Part shown: positions 5,849 through 12,508 of the stretch, one piece after another | Numbering within the stretch: the first letter of the stretch is position 1 | Layout: each line of letters opens with the position of its first letter | Assembly (NCBI GenBank): GCA_027488495.1 | Contig: JAIYBO010000167.1 | Location: forward strand, 1 to 13,454 | DNA: 13,454 nt | Origin: Bacteroidota bacterium | GTDB taxonomy: Bacteria; Bacteroidota; Bacteroidia; NS11-12g; UBA955 | Direction of reading: 5' to 3' | Position numbers and translations under genes: made by a program | Notes under the pieces: model-generated | What the model was told of the DNA's origin: nothing | The model's input: the letters and a program-made list of their open reading frames with translations, nothing else | Database searches by the model: none

Positions 5849-6376
5849 ATGACCACCGATGAATTGTTGCAAAAATTGCAAACGCCACCGCAAATTCACC
5901 CCAACGCCTTCGTGGCACCCAACGCAACAGCCATCGGCGATGTGATCATCCACGAAAATGCCTCCATCTGGTTTGGAGCCGTCCTCCGGGGCGATACGGA
6001 TACCATCACCATCGGACAAAACACCAACATTCAGGACAATGCCGTTATCCACGCCGATCCAGGCGCACCCTGTACCATCGGCAACGATTGCGTGATCGGA
6101 CACAGTGCCATCGTTCACGGCGCAACTCTCTCTCACCATGTGCTCATCGGCATGCACGCCACCGTGTTAAACCACGCCCAAATTGGAGAATTTAGCATCA
6201 TCGGTGCCAACGCCCTTGTACCCCAAGGCATGATCATCCCACCCTATTCATTGGTTTTAGGGGTTCCCGCGAAAATCGTAAAAACCCTAGACCCCAGCGT
6301 TGAAAACCAAATCCAAAGCAATGTAGATGAATACGTTTTGAGGGCCAAAGCATACAAAAAACACTTTGCGGAATGA
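5849..6376 (+). CDS. Gamma-carbonic anhydrase family protein (left-handed beta-helix)
   Basis: A 175-residue cytoplasmic hexapeptide-repeat protein of the gamma-carbonic anhydrase/YrdA family. The left-handed beta-helix repeats run from about 16 to 140 and end in the family-typical LGVPAKIVK. Three candidate zinc ligands have the expected spacing: H68 (NAVIHAD), H85 and H90 (GHSAIVHG). The conserved RGD (47-49) and QD (62-63) positions are also present. All metal ligands are intact, so CO2 hydration is possible, but many family members have no demonstrated carbonic anhydrase activity. It is divergent from hutI with only 28 bases between start codons. A 38-base gap separates it from the M23 gene downstream. 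Confidence 0.92.
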   Translation: MTTDELLQKLQTPPQIHPNAFVAPNATAIGDVIIHENASIWFGAVLRGDTDTITIGQNTNIQDNAVIHADPGAPCTIGNDCVIGHSAIVHGATLSHHVLIGMHATVLNHAQIGEFSIIGANALVPQGMIIPPYSLVLGVPAKIVKTLDPSVENQIQSNVDEYVLRAKAYKKHFAE

Positions 6377-6378
6377 TT

Positions 6379-6410
6379 TTTGACCACTCCAAAAAGGCAC
6401 ATTAATTTCC
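6379..6410 (+). promoter_or_regulatory. Candidate promoter for the M23 peptidase gene
   Basis: TTTG (6379-6382), a 20-base spacer, then TAATTTCC (6403-6410), a partial match to TAnnTTTG. It lies in the 38-base gap before the ATG at 6415. The spacing equals that of the other candidate promoters here. Confidence 0.35.
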
Positions 6411-6414
6411 GCCC

Positions 6415-7374
6415 ATGGCACGCAGAACCAAATACTTCTACAACCCCAAATCACTGAGCTTCGAAAAGGTTTCAGACCACCGCAGCTATGTACTTTGGAG
6501 AAGATTGGGCGCCACATCCCTGTTTGTAGTATTGGTGGTGGGATTGAGCTTCGTCATCAGCCACTTTTATGTGCGATTCAATATGCTCCCCAGCCAGCAA
6601 AACAACTTCGCCGTGCTGAGAGAACTTGAAACCGTGAACCGACAGCTGCAAGAATTTGAAATGCGACTGGCCGACCTAGAAGACAAAGACCTCAACATTT
6701 ATCGATCCATTTTCAACGTAGCGCCACCCAAACCCACCGATTTCCGCGGCAAAGATTATAGCGAACTCACCAAACTACCCAACGGAAAACTGCTGGCCCG
6801 CATCCGCGAAAAAGCCGATCAACTCGAAGCCCTCGCCCAAGCCCAAGAAGCCAGCTTCGTAAAACTCCAAAAGCTGTCGAAAAACCGCATCAACGCCATA
6901 GACGCCATCCCCGCCATCATGCCCGTTGCCAACAAAGACCTCCGTCAGATGGCCTCCGGATTCGGATATCGCCGCGATCCCTTTTACCACACCCCCTCCT
7001 TTCACCCCGGCATGGATTTCACCGCCGCCACAGGCACCGAAGTATACGCAACCGCCACAGGCACCATCGCACAAATCAAAACCGAGCCATGGGGCTATGG
7101 CAACCACGTCATCATCAATCATGGCAATGGATATGCCACGCTGTACGGACACCTGAGCAAATTCGCCGTGCGGCCCGGACAGAAAATAAAACGCGGTCAA
7201 CTCATTGGATATGTGGGCAATACGGGGCGATCCACGGGCAGTCACCTTCATTACGAAGTGCGAAAACACAACAACCCCCTCAACCCCGCATTCTTCTATC
7301 GCAACGATCTCAGCGATGAGCAATATCAAAAAATGATTGAACTTTCTCAGCGAGAAGCCACCCGTTTCGATTGA
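6415..7374 (+). CDS. M23 (LytM-type) peptidoglycan endopeptidase, membrane anchored
   Basis: A 319-residue cell-wall hydrolase. Order: basic cytoplasmic N-terminus (MARRTKYFYNPKSLSFEKV, typical of Bacteroidota homologues), one transmembrane helix at about 32-53, a coiled-coil-like stretch at about 65-92 and 120-155, then the M23 domain at about 178-292. Active-site residues are complete: HxxxD with H197 and D201 (FHPGMDF), H246 (YGHLS), and HLHYE at 277-281 with both His. It should therefore be an active zinc endopeptidase that cleaves peptidoglycan cross-links in the periplasm. It is followed after 37 bases by a MerR-type gene, an arrangement I recognise from other Bacteroidota genomes. Confidence 0.93.
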   Translation: MARRTKYFYNPKSLSFEKVSDHRSYVLWRRLGATSLFVVLVVGLSFVISHFYVRFNMLPSQQNNFAVLRELETVNRQLQEFEMRLADLEDKDLNIYRSIFNVAPPKPTDFRGKDYSELTKLPNGKLLARIREKADQLEALAQAQEASFVKLQKLSKNRINAIDAIPAIMPVANKDLRQMASGFGYRRDPFYHTPSFHPGMDFTAATGTEVYATATGTIAQIKTEPWGYGNHVIINHGNGYATLYGHLSKFAVRPGQKIKRGQLIGYVGNTGRSTGSHLHYEVRKHNNPLNPAFFYRNDLSDEQYQKMIELSQREATRFD

Positions 7375-7401
7375 TAACAAACCACAGGCCCATTACCTTT
7401 G
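7370..7401 (+). promoter_or_regulatory. Candidate promoter for the MerR-type gene
   Basis: aTTG (7370-7373), a 20-base spacer, then TACCTTTG (7394-7401), a perfect TAnnTTTG -7 box. The box ends 10 bases before the ATG at 7412, giving a very short or absent leader. This is the best complete promoter match in the window. Confidence 0.6.
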
Positions 7402-7411
7402 TAACATCAAC

Positions 7412-7738
7412 ATGGAAAACACCACAAAAAAGTACATCAAAATTGGCGAAGCCGCCGCCATCATTGGCGTTCCAGCCAGTACTTTGAGATTTTGGGAGAA
7501 GAATTTCCCCCAAATCAAACCCATGAAAAACAAAAAAGGCGATCGCTTCTACACCGAGAAGGACCTCGACGTGCTCAAAGAAATTCATTATCTTTCTCAT
7601 AACAAAGGCCAAAGGCTATCCCAAGTTTCGAAAACCGTAAAACGAAACACCGATGGAATGTCGCCCCAAGCCAAATTGGTACAAGAACTCAGAGACTTCA
7701 GGGAAAAACTCATCAAACTCAAAGAACAGCTGGAATGA
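7412..7738 (+). CDS. MerR-family transcriptional regulator
   Basis: A 108-residue DNA-binding protein. The winged helix-turn-helix of the MerR family occupies about 8-77 (KIGEAAAIIGVPASTLRFWEK, then GDRFYTEKDLDVLKEIHYL). A short C-terminal helix (about 86-108, KLVQELRDFREKLIKLKEQLE) would form the dimerisation coiled coil. There is no cysteine-containing effector domain, so it is not a metal-sensing MerR. Its ligand and targets are unknown. The ATG at 7412 is chosen over an in-frame ATG at 7337, which would lie inside the M23 gene and add 25 untypical residues; a promoter sits just upstream of 7412. Its stop overlaps the next ATG (ATGA). Confidence 0.9.
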   Translation: MENTTKKYIKIGEAAAIIGVPASTLRFWEKNFPQIKPMKNKKGDRFYTEKDLDVLKEIHYLSHNKGQRLSQVSKTVKRNTDGMSPQAKLVQELRDFREKLIKLKEQLE

Positions 7739-8685
7739 CAAGGCGCGGCAGATATATCGGAATGTGGTTTTCAATGCTCTTTTCGATACAATTTGCCACC
7801 GCACAATCCCCAGTCAGCATCCCGAAAATACCCCAAAGTACCCCGCTCCCGCAAAACATTACCAAGACCCCAAATGCGCTTCGATGGGAAGAAATGGCCT
7901 TCGAACTGCCCGTTTGGTCCAAATTCCCAGAAGCCGCCCCAGAAACTTTTTGCATTTTTCGCAACAACGCATGGGGCAGCAACAAACTCCATCACATGGG
8001 CATCGCCCACAATGCAAAAAAATTCAAGTGGGAATACTACAGCATGGGCTCCCCCGAATGGCGCAACCAATTGGCCTTGGTCCACTACAGCCTTTGGCTA
8101 AACCCAAAAAACAAATTTTCACTGGGCATAGGCACCGCATGGACATCAGGCATCGCCACGGAATCCCCCACTGCCCCAACCTCAAAATCCATCGCACGAC
8201 CCCTGATTCAAGGCAACTACATTTACCAAAGCCCGAAATCTGGCAGCCTCATCATTAGCCTCCGCGGTGTCGCCACATTTCAATCCATTCAACCCGAACG
8301 ATGGCTCTTCGGCTCAAGCAATCCGCTGCCCCTGCAGCCCAACTTTGACCATCAATACCTCTGGAATACGGCACAATGCCTCTGGCTGGGACCCGCCAAA
8401 AAACAAAAACATGGCACCGCTTTGCATGCCGAAAAAGGAACCTGGGAAACCCTACAGCCCTTCGTATCATTCACACAATCCCCGCAAACCAATTTCTTGG
8501 AAGCCGGCTTGTGTTTTTCTCATACAAAATCATGGTCGCTGCTAGGCGCCCTCAGCACGTCATCAAAGCCCCTTCGCGTGGGCATCTACAAATACAATCA
8601 ATCATGGAAAGCAGGAATGGAAGTGCAATGGCATCAGCAACTCGGTTGGCTGGGCGCGTTGCAATGTCGGTATGTGTGGCAATAA
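7735..8685 (+). CDS. Exported protein of unknown function, probable outer-membrane protein
   Basis: A 316-residue protein with a signal peptide (MTRRGRYIGMWFSMLFSIQF, cleavage near ATA23 before QSPVS). The mature part is rich in Trp, Tyr and alternating polar/hydrophobic segments (for example WEYYSMGS, LALVHYSLWLN, YLWNTAQCLWLG) and ends in YVWQ, an aromatic-rich terminus often seen in beta-barrel outer-membrane proteins. I recognise no family; a PorP/SprF-like barrel is possible but unproven. It overlaps the MerR gene by 4 bases and the following HhH gene by tens of bases, so the three are probably co-translated. No catalytic motif is seen. Confidence 0.75.
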   Translation: MTRRGRYIGMWFSMLFSIQFATAQSPVSIPKIPQSTPLPQNITKTPNALRWEEMAFELPVWSKFPEAAPETFCIFRNNAWGSNKLHHMGIAHNAKKFKWEYYSMGSPEWRNQLALVHYSLWLNPKNKFSLGIGTAWTSGIATESPTAPTSKSIARPLIQGNYIYQSPKSGSLIISLRGVATFQSIQPERWLFGSSNPLPLQPNFDHQYLWNTAQCLWLGPAKKQKHGTALHAEKGTWETLQPFVSFTQSPQTNFLEAGLCFSHTKSWSLLGALSTSSKPLRVGIYKYNQSWKAGMEVQWHQQLGWLGALQCRYVWQ

Positions 8686-10685
8686 TCACTTCAACCACAA
8701 CGCCCATTTGGGCACAAATCACAACAACCCAACAGGATTTGCTGGGTTTTCCGCCGATACCCATCAACCAACTATCAAATCAAGAACTGATCGCTCACCC
8801 CGCCCTGCTATACGAAGAAGCATTGGCCATCATCGAACACAAAAAACAACATGGTCAGTTCCTGCACACCCAAGAACTCCTGCATTGCGGAATGTCATTG
8901 GAACGCATCGCCGCATTAACACCGCTGATCAGTATCTCGCCGCCCACACAATGGGTAAAGCAGAATTGGAAACGACAGTTTCTGGAAAGCCAACAAAGCT
9001 TCTCAATCACAGCTGGGTTGAAGCTGGGCGAACCCGCAGATACCCTTGGATATCGGTTGCCAAACATCCCAATACCTGTCCCCGCATTGGCACCCCAAAT
9101 GGCCCAGCAAAACATCCTTCCCACAGCCCAAATGCAATGGCGATACCACAACCCAAACAATTTTTCCATGGGGTTTTCTATGCAAATCGATGCGGGTGAG
9201 AAAATTCGCCATCCCAAAGACTTCATACAAAAATTCCACCTCCGAACGGGTGATTTCAAACGATTCGATCAAATTGTGGTGGGCCGATACTCCATACAGT
9301 TGGGACAAGGTTTGGTGCAAGGCGGATTATCGGGCTATTGGAATGCACCCATCGTTTGGGCCAGAAAAACCCCAGATTGGCAACTGGCCGAAAAGCGGGG
9401 ATGGGATGAGTATCGCGGACATTCCGGTGTGGGCATCTCCGGGAAATCGCCCAAAAACGGACTCAAATGGATGGTCTGCGCATCGCGGGAAAACATCTCC
9501 GCACGCATCACTGAAAACGGAAAAATCTCTAGCCTCATCACCGATGGAAATTTCAGCACCGCCAGCCAACTATCACAACAATATAACACCCTGCAATCAC
9601 ACGCCACCGTGGCGGTACTCACCCCGAAAGGACTGGGTTTTGGACTCAGCGGATATCGTTACAACCGCGAATGGGCCAAAGAAAAATTGGGGGCTTATCC
9701 CGAATTGTGGTTTACCCATTATCACCGAAATGGGGACCTGCAATTTGGGCACTTGGCCCTGCAATACAACCTGCCCGCCATGGTTTGGGGCTATGTGCGA
9801 CCCATCAATAAAACCACAGACCTATCTGTGCGCACCTATTGGATACACCGAGATTTCAAGCCGCCGCAAGGATTGTTCAATCAGTTCAACAACAACCAAT
9901 GGCGGGTGGCCGCAATGTATTCTCAAGGCAACGCCGGAAAAAAATTGTGGCGCTGGGGCGTTGAGATGGGCAAAGACATCAAATACAACCCCAGCAATGG
10001 GGTGAGGAGATTTCACCACAAACAACAATTTCATTGGGAGAGGGCATTGTTCAGCGGCGTGCGGTGGCAAGGCGATTGGCAGATGAATTTCAACAACGAA
10101 CAACCATTACCCGATGATTTTTTTAAACAGTGGGAGCATAGATTTTCTGGAGAAATCCGGTGGGTGCTAGACGGGTCCGGAGGCGGGCCAGCTGAAGGCT
10201 GGTCCGCCTCCGGACAAATAACACTCATTCCGCATACATCCCAAATCCAATACTACCCAGATCCATATTCCGCCCAAAGCCCTATCTCCTTGCAACCATA
10301 CACTTACCTCAACACATCACCATACACCCCACAAATCCAACAACCCAACGAGCCACAAGCCGCCGAGCCGCAAGCCTCCGAATCCTTCTTAATTTCCATC
10401 ACCACCACCTATCGAAAACCCTTCACCCCGTTGAAATTTTCCGCCCAAATCCTTCATTTCAACGCCACCCAACCCCTGTATTTTAGCCCCATTGCCATGC
10501 CCTCCGAAATCAACAATTACGTCCTTTCAGGCAAAGGCACCGCCATCAATTTCCTCACCCAAACCACCATCAAACACAACCATCACCAACAAACGCACAT
10601 CGCCCTTCGCACAGAAATCATCGTCAAAAACACAACAGAAAAGCCCTTCCAACCCCGTATTTTTGTATCACTATGGTGGAAATAA
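8628..10685 (+). CDS. Exported helix-hairpin-helix protein with probable C-terminal barrel
   Basis: From ATG at 8628 the protein has 685 residues. A signal peptide (1-29, two Arg then a hydrophobic core, ending TPIWA before QITTT) precedes a ComEA-like helix-hairpin-helix region at about 49-103 (LSNQELIAHPALLYEEALAI, then KQHGQFLHTQELL). The remaining ~580 residues are rich in aromatic, beta-strand-like segments (VVGRYSIQLGQGLVQGGLSG; WGVEMGKDIKYN) and end in SLWWK, which suggests an outer-membrane barrel. Bacteroidota encode many such proteins and their function is unknown. The frame is open much further upstream. The choice of 8628 rests on a sensible signal peptide; 8604 and 8664 are alternatives, the latter leaving no basic residue before the hydrophobic core. 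It overlaps the preceding gene by 58 bases and pdxJ by 13. Confidence 0.8.
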   Translation: MASATRLAGRVAMSVCVAIITSTTTPIWAQITTTQQDLLGFPPIPINQLSNQELIAHPALLYEEALAIIEHKKQHGQFLHTQELLHCGMSLERIAALTPLISISPPTQWVKQNWKRQFLESQQSFSITAGLKLGEPADTLGYRLPNIPIPVPALAPQMAQQNILPTAQMQWRYHNPNNFSMGFSMQIDAGEKIRHPKDFIQKFHLRTGDFKRFDQIVVGRYSIQLGQGLVQGGLSGYWNAPIVWARKTPDWQLAEKRGWDEYRGHSGVGISGKSPKNGLKWMVCASRENISARITENGKISSLITDGNFSTASQLSQQYNTLQSHATVAVLTPKGLGFGLSGYRYNREWAKEKLGAYPELWFTHYHRNGDLQFGHLALQYNLPAMVWGYVRPINKTTDLSVRTYWIHRDFKPPQGLFNQFNNNQWRVAAMYSQGNAGKKLWRWGVEMGKDIKYNPSNGVRRFHHKQQFHWERALFSGVRWQGDWQMNFNNEQPLPDDFFKQWEHRFSGEIRWVLDGSGGGPAEGWSASGQITLIPHTSQIQYYPDPYSAQSPISLQPYTYLNTSPYTPQIQQPNEPQAAEPQASESFLISITTTYRKPFTPLKFSAQILHFNATQPLYFSPIAMPSEINNYVLSGKGTAINFLTQTTIKHNHHQQTHIALRTEIIVKNTTEKPFQPRIFVSLWWK
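10175..10215. repeat. 18-bp-arm hairpin inside the HhH gene
   Basis: Arms gtccggaggcgggccagc (10175-10192) and gctggtccgcctccggac (10198-10215) pair at 17 of 18 positions, with a 5-base loop (tgaag). It encodes a Gly/Ser-rich stretch (about residues 516-530, GSGGGPAEGWSASG) that looks like an extended surface loop. Confidence 0.85.
10350..10379 (+). repeat. Tandem 15-bp repeat encoding EPQAA/EPQAS
   Basis: gagccacaagccgcc and gagccgcaagcctcc follow each other directly with two differences. They encode EPQAA then EPQAS within a Pro/Gln-rich linker of the HhH protein. This looks like a small in-frame duplication in a disordered loop. Confidence 0.7.
10658..10665 (+). promoter_or_regulatory. 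-7 box immediately before pdxJ
   Basis: TATTTTTG is an exact TAnnTTTG match ending 7 bases before the pdxJ ATG, inside the end of the HhH gene. No TTTG stands at the expected -33 distance. It may give pdxJ its own leaderless transcript independent of the upstream operon. Confidence 0.4.
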
Positions 10686-11416
10686 CCCAAGCAAAACTCT
10701 CTGTGAACGTCAACAAAATCGCCACCATCCGAAATGCTCGCGGTGGCAACAACCCCAACGTGCTACAAGTGGCTTTGGATTGTGAACGATTTGGCGCCCA
10801 AGGCATCACCGTTCACCCCCGCCCCGATGAACGCCACATTCGCTACAGCGATGTGATTGAACTGGCCCAACACGTCACCACAGAATTCAACATCGAAGGT
10901 TACCCATCCGAGGATTTTTTACAACTCATCGAAACGGTAAAACCCCACCAAGTTACCCTGGTACCAGATCCACCAGATGCCATTACCTCCAACGCCGGTT
11001 GGGATACCATCACACACCAAGAATACCTTACGCAAATCATTGCACGCATTAAAAAAACCGGCGCCCGAGTATCGATTTTCCTCAACCCCAACCCCGAACT
11101 CATCCCGTCGGCAAAAGCCACAGGCACCGATCGCATAGAACTCTACACCGAAGCCTATGCCACGCAATTCCATCAAAACCCCGAACAAGCCCTGCAACCC
11201 TATATAAACACCGCCCAAGCAGCAGTAAATATGGGATTGGGAGTGAATGCCGGACATGACCTTGACCTGCACAACCTCAACTACATGGCCAAAAATTTGC
11301 CTGGATTGTTGGAGGTGTCGATCGGACATGCACTCGTTTGCGATGCGCTGTATTTGGGATTACAAAACACCATTCAAATGTATTTGCGTGCCCTCAACAC
11401 CCAAAACACGCCGTAA
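10673..11416 (+). CDS. pdxJ: Pyridoxine 5'-phosphate synthase
   Basis: Condenses 3-amino-2-oxopropyl phosphate with 1-deoxy-D-xylulose 5-phosphate to pyridoxine 5'-phosphate, the last ring-forming step of the DXP-dependent vitamin B6 pathway; cytoplasmic TIM barrel. The 247 residues match the family in length and motifs: KLSVNVNKIATIRNARGGNN at 8-27, GAQGITVHPRPDERHI at 41-56, FNIEGYPS at 72-79, TLVPDPPDAITSNAGWD at about 95-111, GLGVNAGHDLDLHNL near 202-216, and EVSIGHALVCDALYLGL near 225-241. The catalytic region around H48 and E75 and the His in NAGHDL are present. The start overlaps the previous gene's end by 13 bases. This is the only biosynthetic housekeeping gene in an otherwise envelope-oriented operon. 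Confidence 0.97.
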   Translation: MVEITQAKLSVNVNKIATIRNARGGNNPNVLQVALDCERFGAQGITVHPRPDERHIRYSDVIELAQHVTTEFNIEGYPSEDFLQLIETVKPHQVTLVPDPPDAITSNAGWDTITHQEYLTQIIARIKKTGARVSIFLNPNPELIPSAKATGTDRIELYTEAYATQFHQNPEQALQPYINTAQAAVNMGLGVNAGHDLDLHNLNYMAKNLPGLLEVSIGHALVCDALYLGLQNTIQMYLRALNTQNTP

Positions 11417-11446
11417 CACCCAATCACTCAACCCGCTTCGCGCATC

Positions 11447-12367
11447 ATGAACCGCCCCAAAAACAAAAGATCTAGTAGCAGAAAACCCATAGCCTTACTG
11501 TTACTTCTGCTGTTCACGGTTCATCACCTGCAAGCTTGGGGATTTTTGGGACACAAAACCATCAACAAACAAGCCGTTTTCGCCCTGCCTCAACCCCTGT
11601 TCGAGTTCTATAAATCGCACATCGATTTCCTCACGGAACACGCCATAGATCCCGATCAACGGAGATACACAGATACCGCCGAAGCCTGCAGACATTACAT
11701 CGATTTGGAACGCTATGAAAAAGCCATGCCCATCGATACCATTCCCAAATTCTGGAAACAAGCAGTAGAAAAATACTCGGCAGACACCCTGTTCGCCTAT
11801 GGCATCGTGCCCTACCATGTGCAAACCATGCTTTACCGACTCACAGAAGCATTCAAATCCAAAAACCTAGATAGAATTCTTCACCTGTCGGCAGACATCG
11901 GCCACTACGTGGCCGACGCCCATGTGCCTTTGCATACATCCATCAATTACGACGGCCAACTCACAAACCAACACGGAATCCACGCACTCTGGGAAACCAG
12001 AATCCCCGAAATCAGCCTGCCCAATTACAATTTACTGGTGCCCTTCGCACACTACCTACCCCAACCCACCGATAGCATCTGGAGTTACCTACAAACCTCC
12101 CACAGCCACCTTCCCACCGTGCTGGCAAATGAAAAATCGCTCACCCAATCTTGGGGCAGTAACAACAAATACGAACTGTCTACGCTAAGCAACGGTAAAA
12201 CCATCAAACAAGTCAAAGCGGAGTTTGCCATCGCCTACGAAAACAGCCTAAACCACATGGTGGAACACCGCATGAAAGACGCCATCACCGCCGTTTCTTC
12301 CTTCTGGTATACGGCTTGGATGCTGGCCGGACAACCCGACCTAAAAGACCTAAAAGGCCCTCAATAA
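11447..12367 (+). CDS. Exported zinc-dependent S1/P1 nuclease or phospholipase C-like enzyme
   Basis: A 306-residue secreted protein of the zinc-dependent phospholipase C / S1-P1 nuclease superfamily. The signal peptide (basic MNRPKNKRSSSRKP, core LLLLLLF) should be cut after A30, leaving Trp31 as residue 1, as required because the N-terminal Trp is itself a zinc ligand. Other ligands fit the P1 pattern: H36 (W+5), H83 (CRHYIDLE), H124 (VPYHVQT), H153-D157-H163 (HYVADAHVPLH, same +4/+10 spacing as P1 nuclease), and H179-E183 (HALWE). All three zinc sites therefore look intact. The substrate, nucleic acid or phospholipid, cannot be told from sequence. It starts 30 bases after pdxJ; I see no promoter motif in that gap. 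Confidence 0.88.
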   Translation: MNRPKNKRSSSRKPIALLLLLLFTVHHLQAWGFLGHKTINKQAVFALPQPLFEFYKSHIDFLTEHAIDPDQRRYTDTAEACRHYIDLERYEKAMPIDTIPKFWKQAVEKYSADTLFAYGIVPYHVQTMLYRLTEAFKSKNLDRILHLSADIGHYVADAHVPLHTSINYDGQLTNQHGIHALWETRIPEISLPNYNLLVPFAHYLPQPTDSIWSYLQTSHSHLPTVLANEKSLTQSWGSNNKYELSTLSNGKTIKQVKAEFAIAYENSLNHMVEHRMKDAITAVSSFWYTAWMLAGQPDLKDLKGPQ

Positions 12368-12508
12368 ATTGAATATCATTTCAATAGCCAAATACTGACC
12401 TCGGTTAAACAATCGTGACCGCGACACATAATACCTGATCTCAAGAAATCATTTTATCTCAGCCACAAAAACTTGATGCCGAGAAATCAACCCTAAACTC
12501 AAGCAAAC
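12368..12508. other. Convergent intergenic region
   Basis: 141 AT-rich bases between the converging S1/P1-like and OmpA-family genes. The only stem seen is weak: attgaa (12368-12373) and ttcaat (12380-12385) around a 6-base loop, without a T-tract. The word gaaatca occurs twice. No ORF, RNA gene or convincing terminator is visible. Confidence 0.5.

Noticed and set aside
5821..5856. Extra 12 residues at the hutI N-terminus from ATG 5856
   Set aside because: This would overlap the divergent carbonic anhydrase gene, and the normal family N-terminus begins at the 5820 ATG.
7025..7065. 14-bp exact direct repeat in the M23 gene (7025-7038 and 7052-7065)
   Set aside because: It comes from the conserved ATGTEVYATATGT stretch of LytM domains, with similar codons; no sign of a mobile or regulatory repeat.
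8376..8627. N-terminal extension of the HhH protein from an ATG at 8376
   Set aside because: It would overlap the preceding gene by over 300 bases and bury the signal peptide; the extension has no export-compatible sequence.
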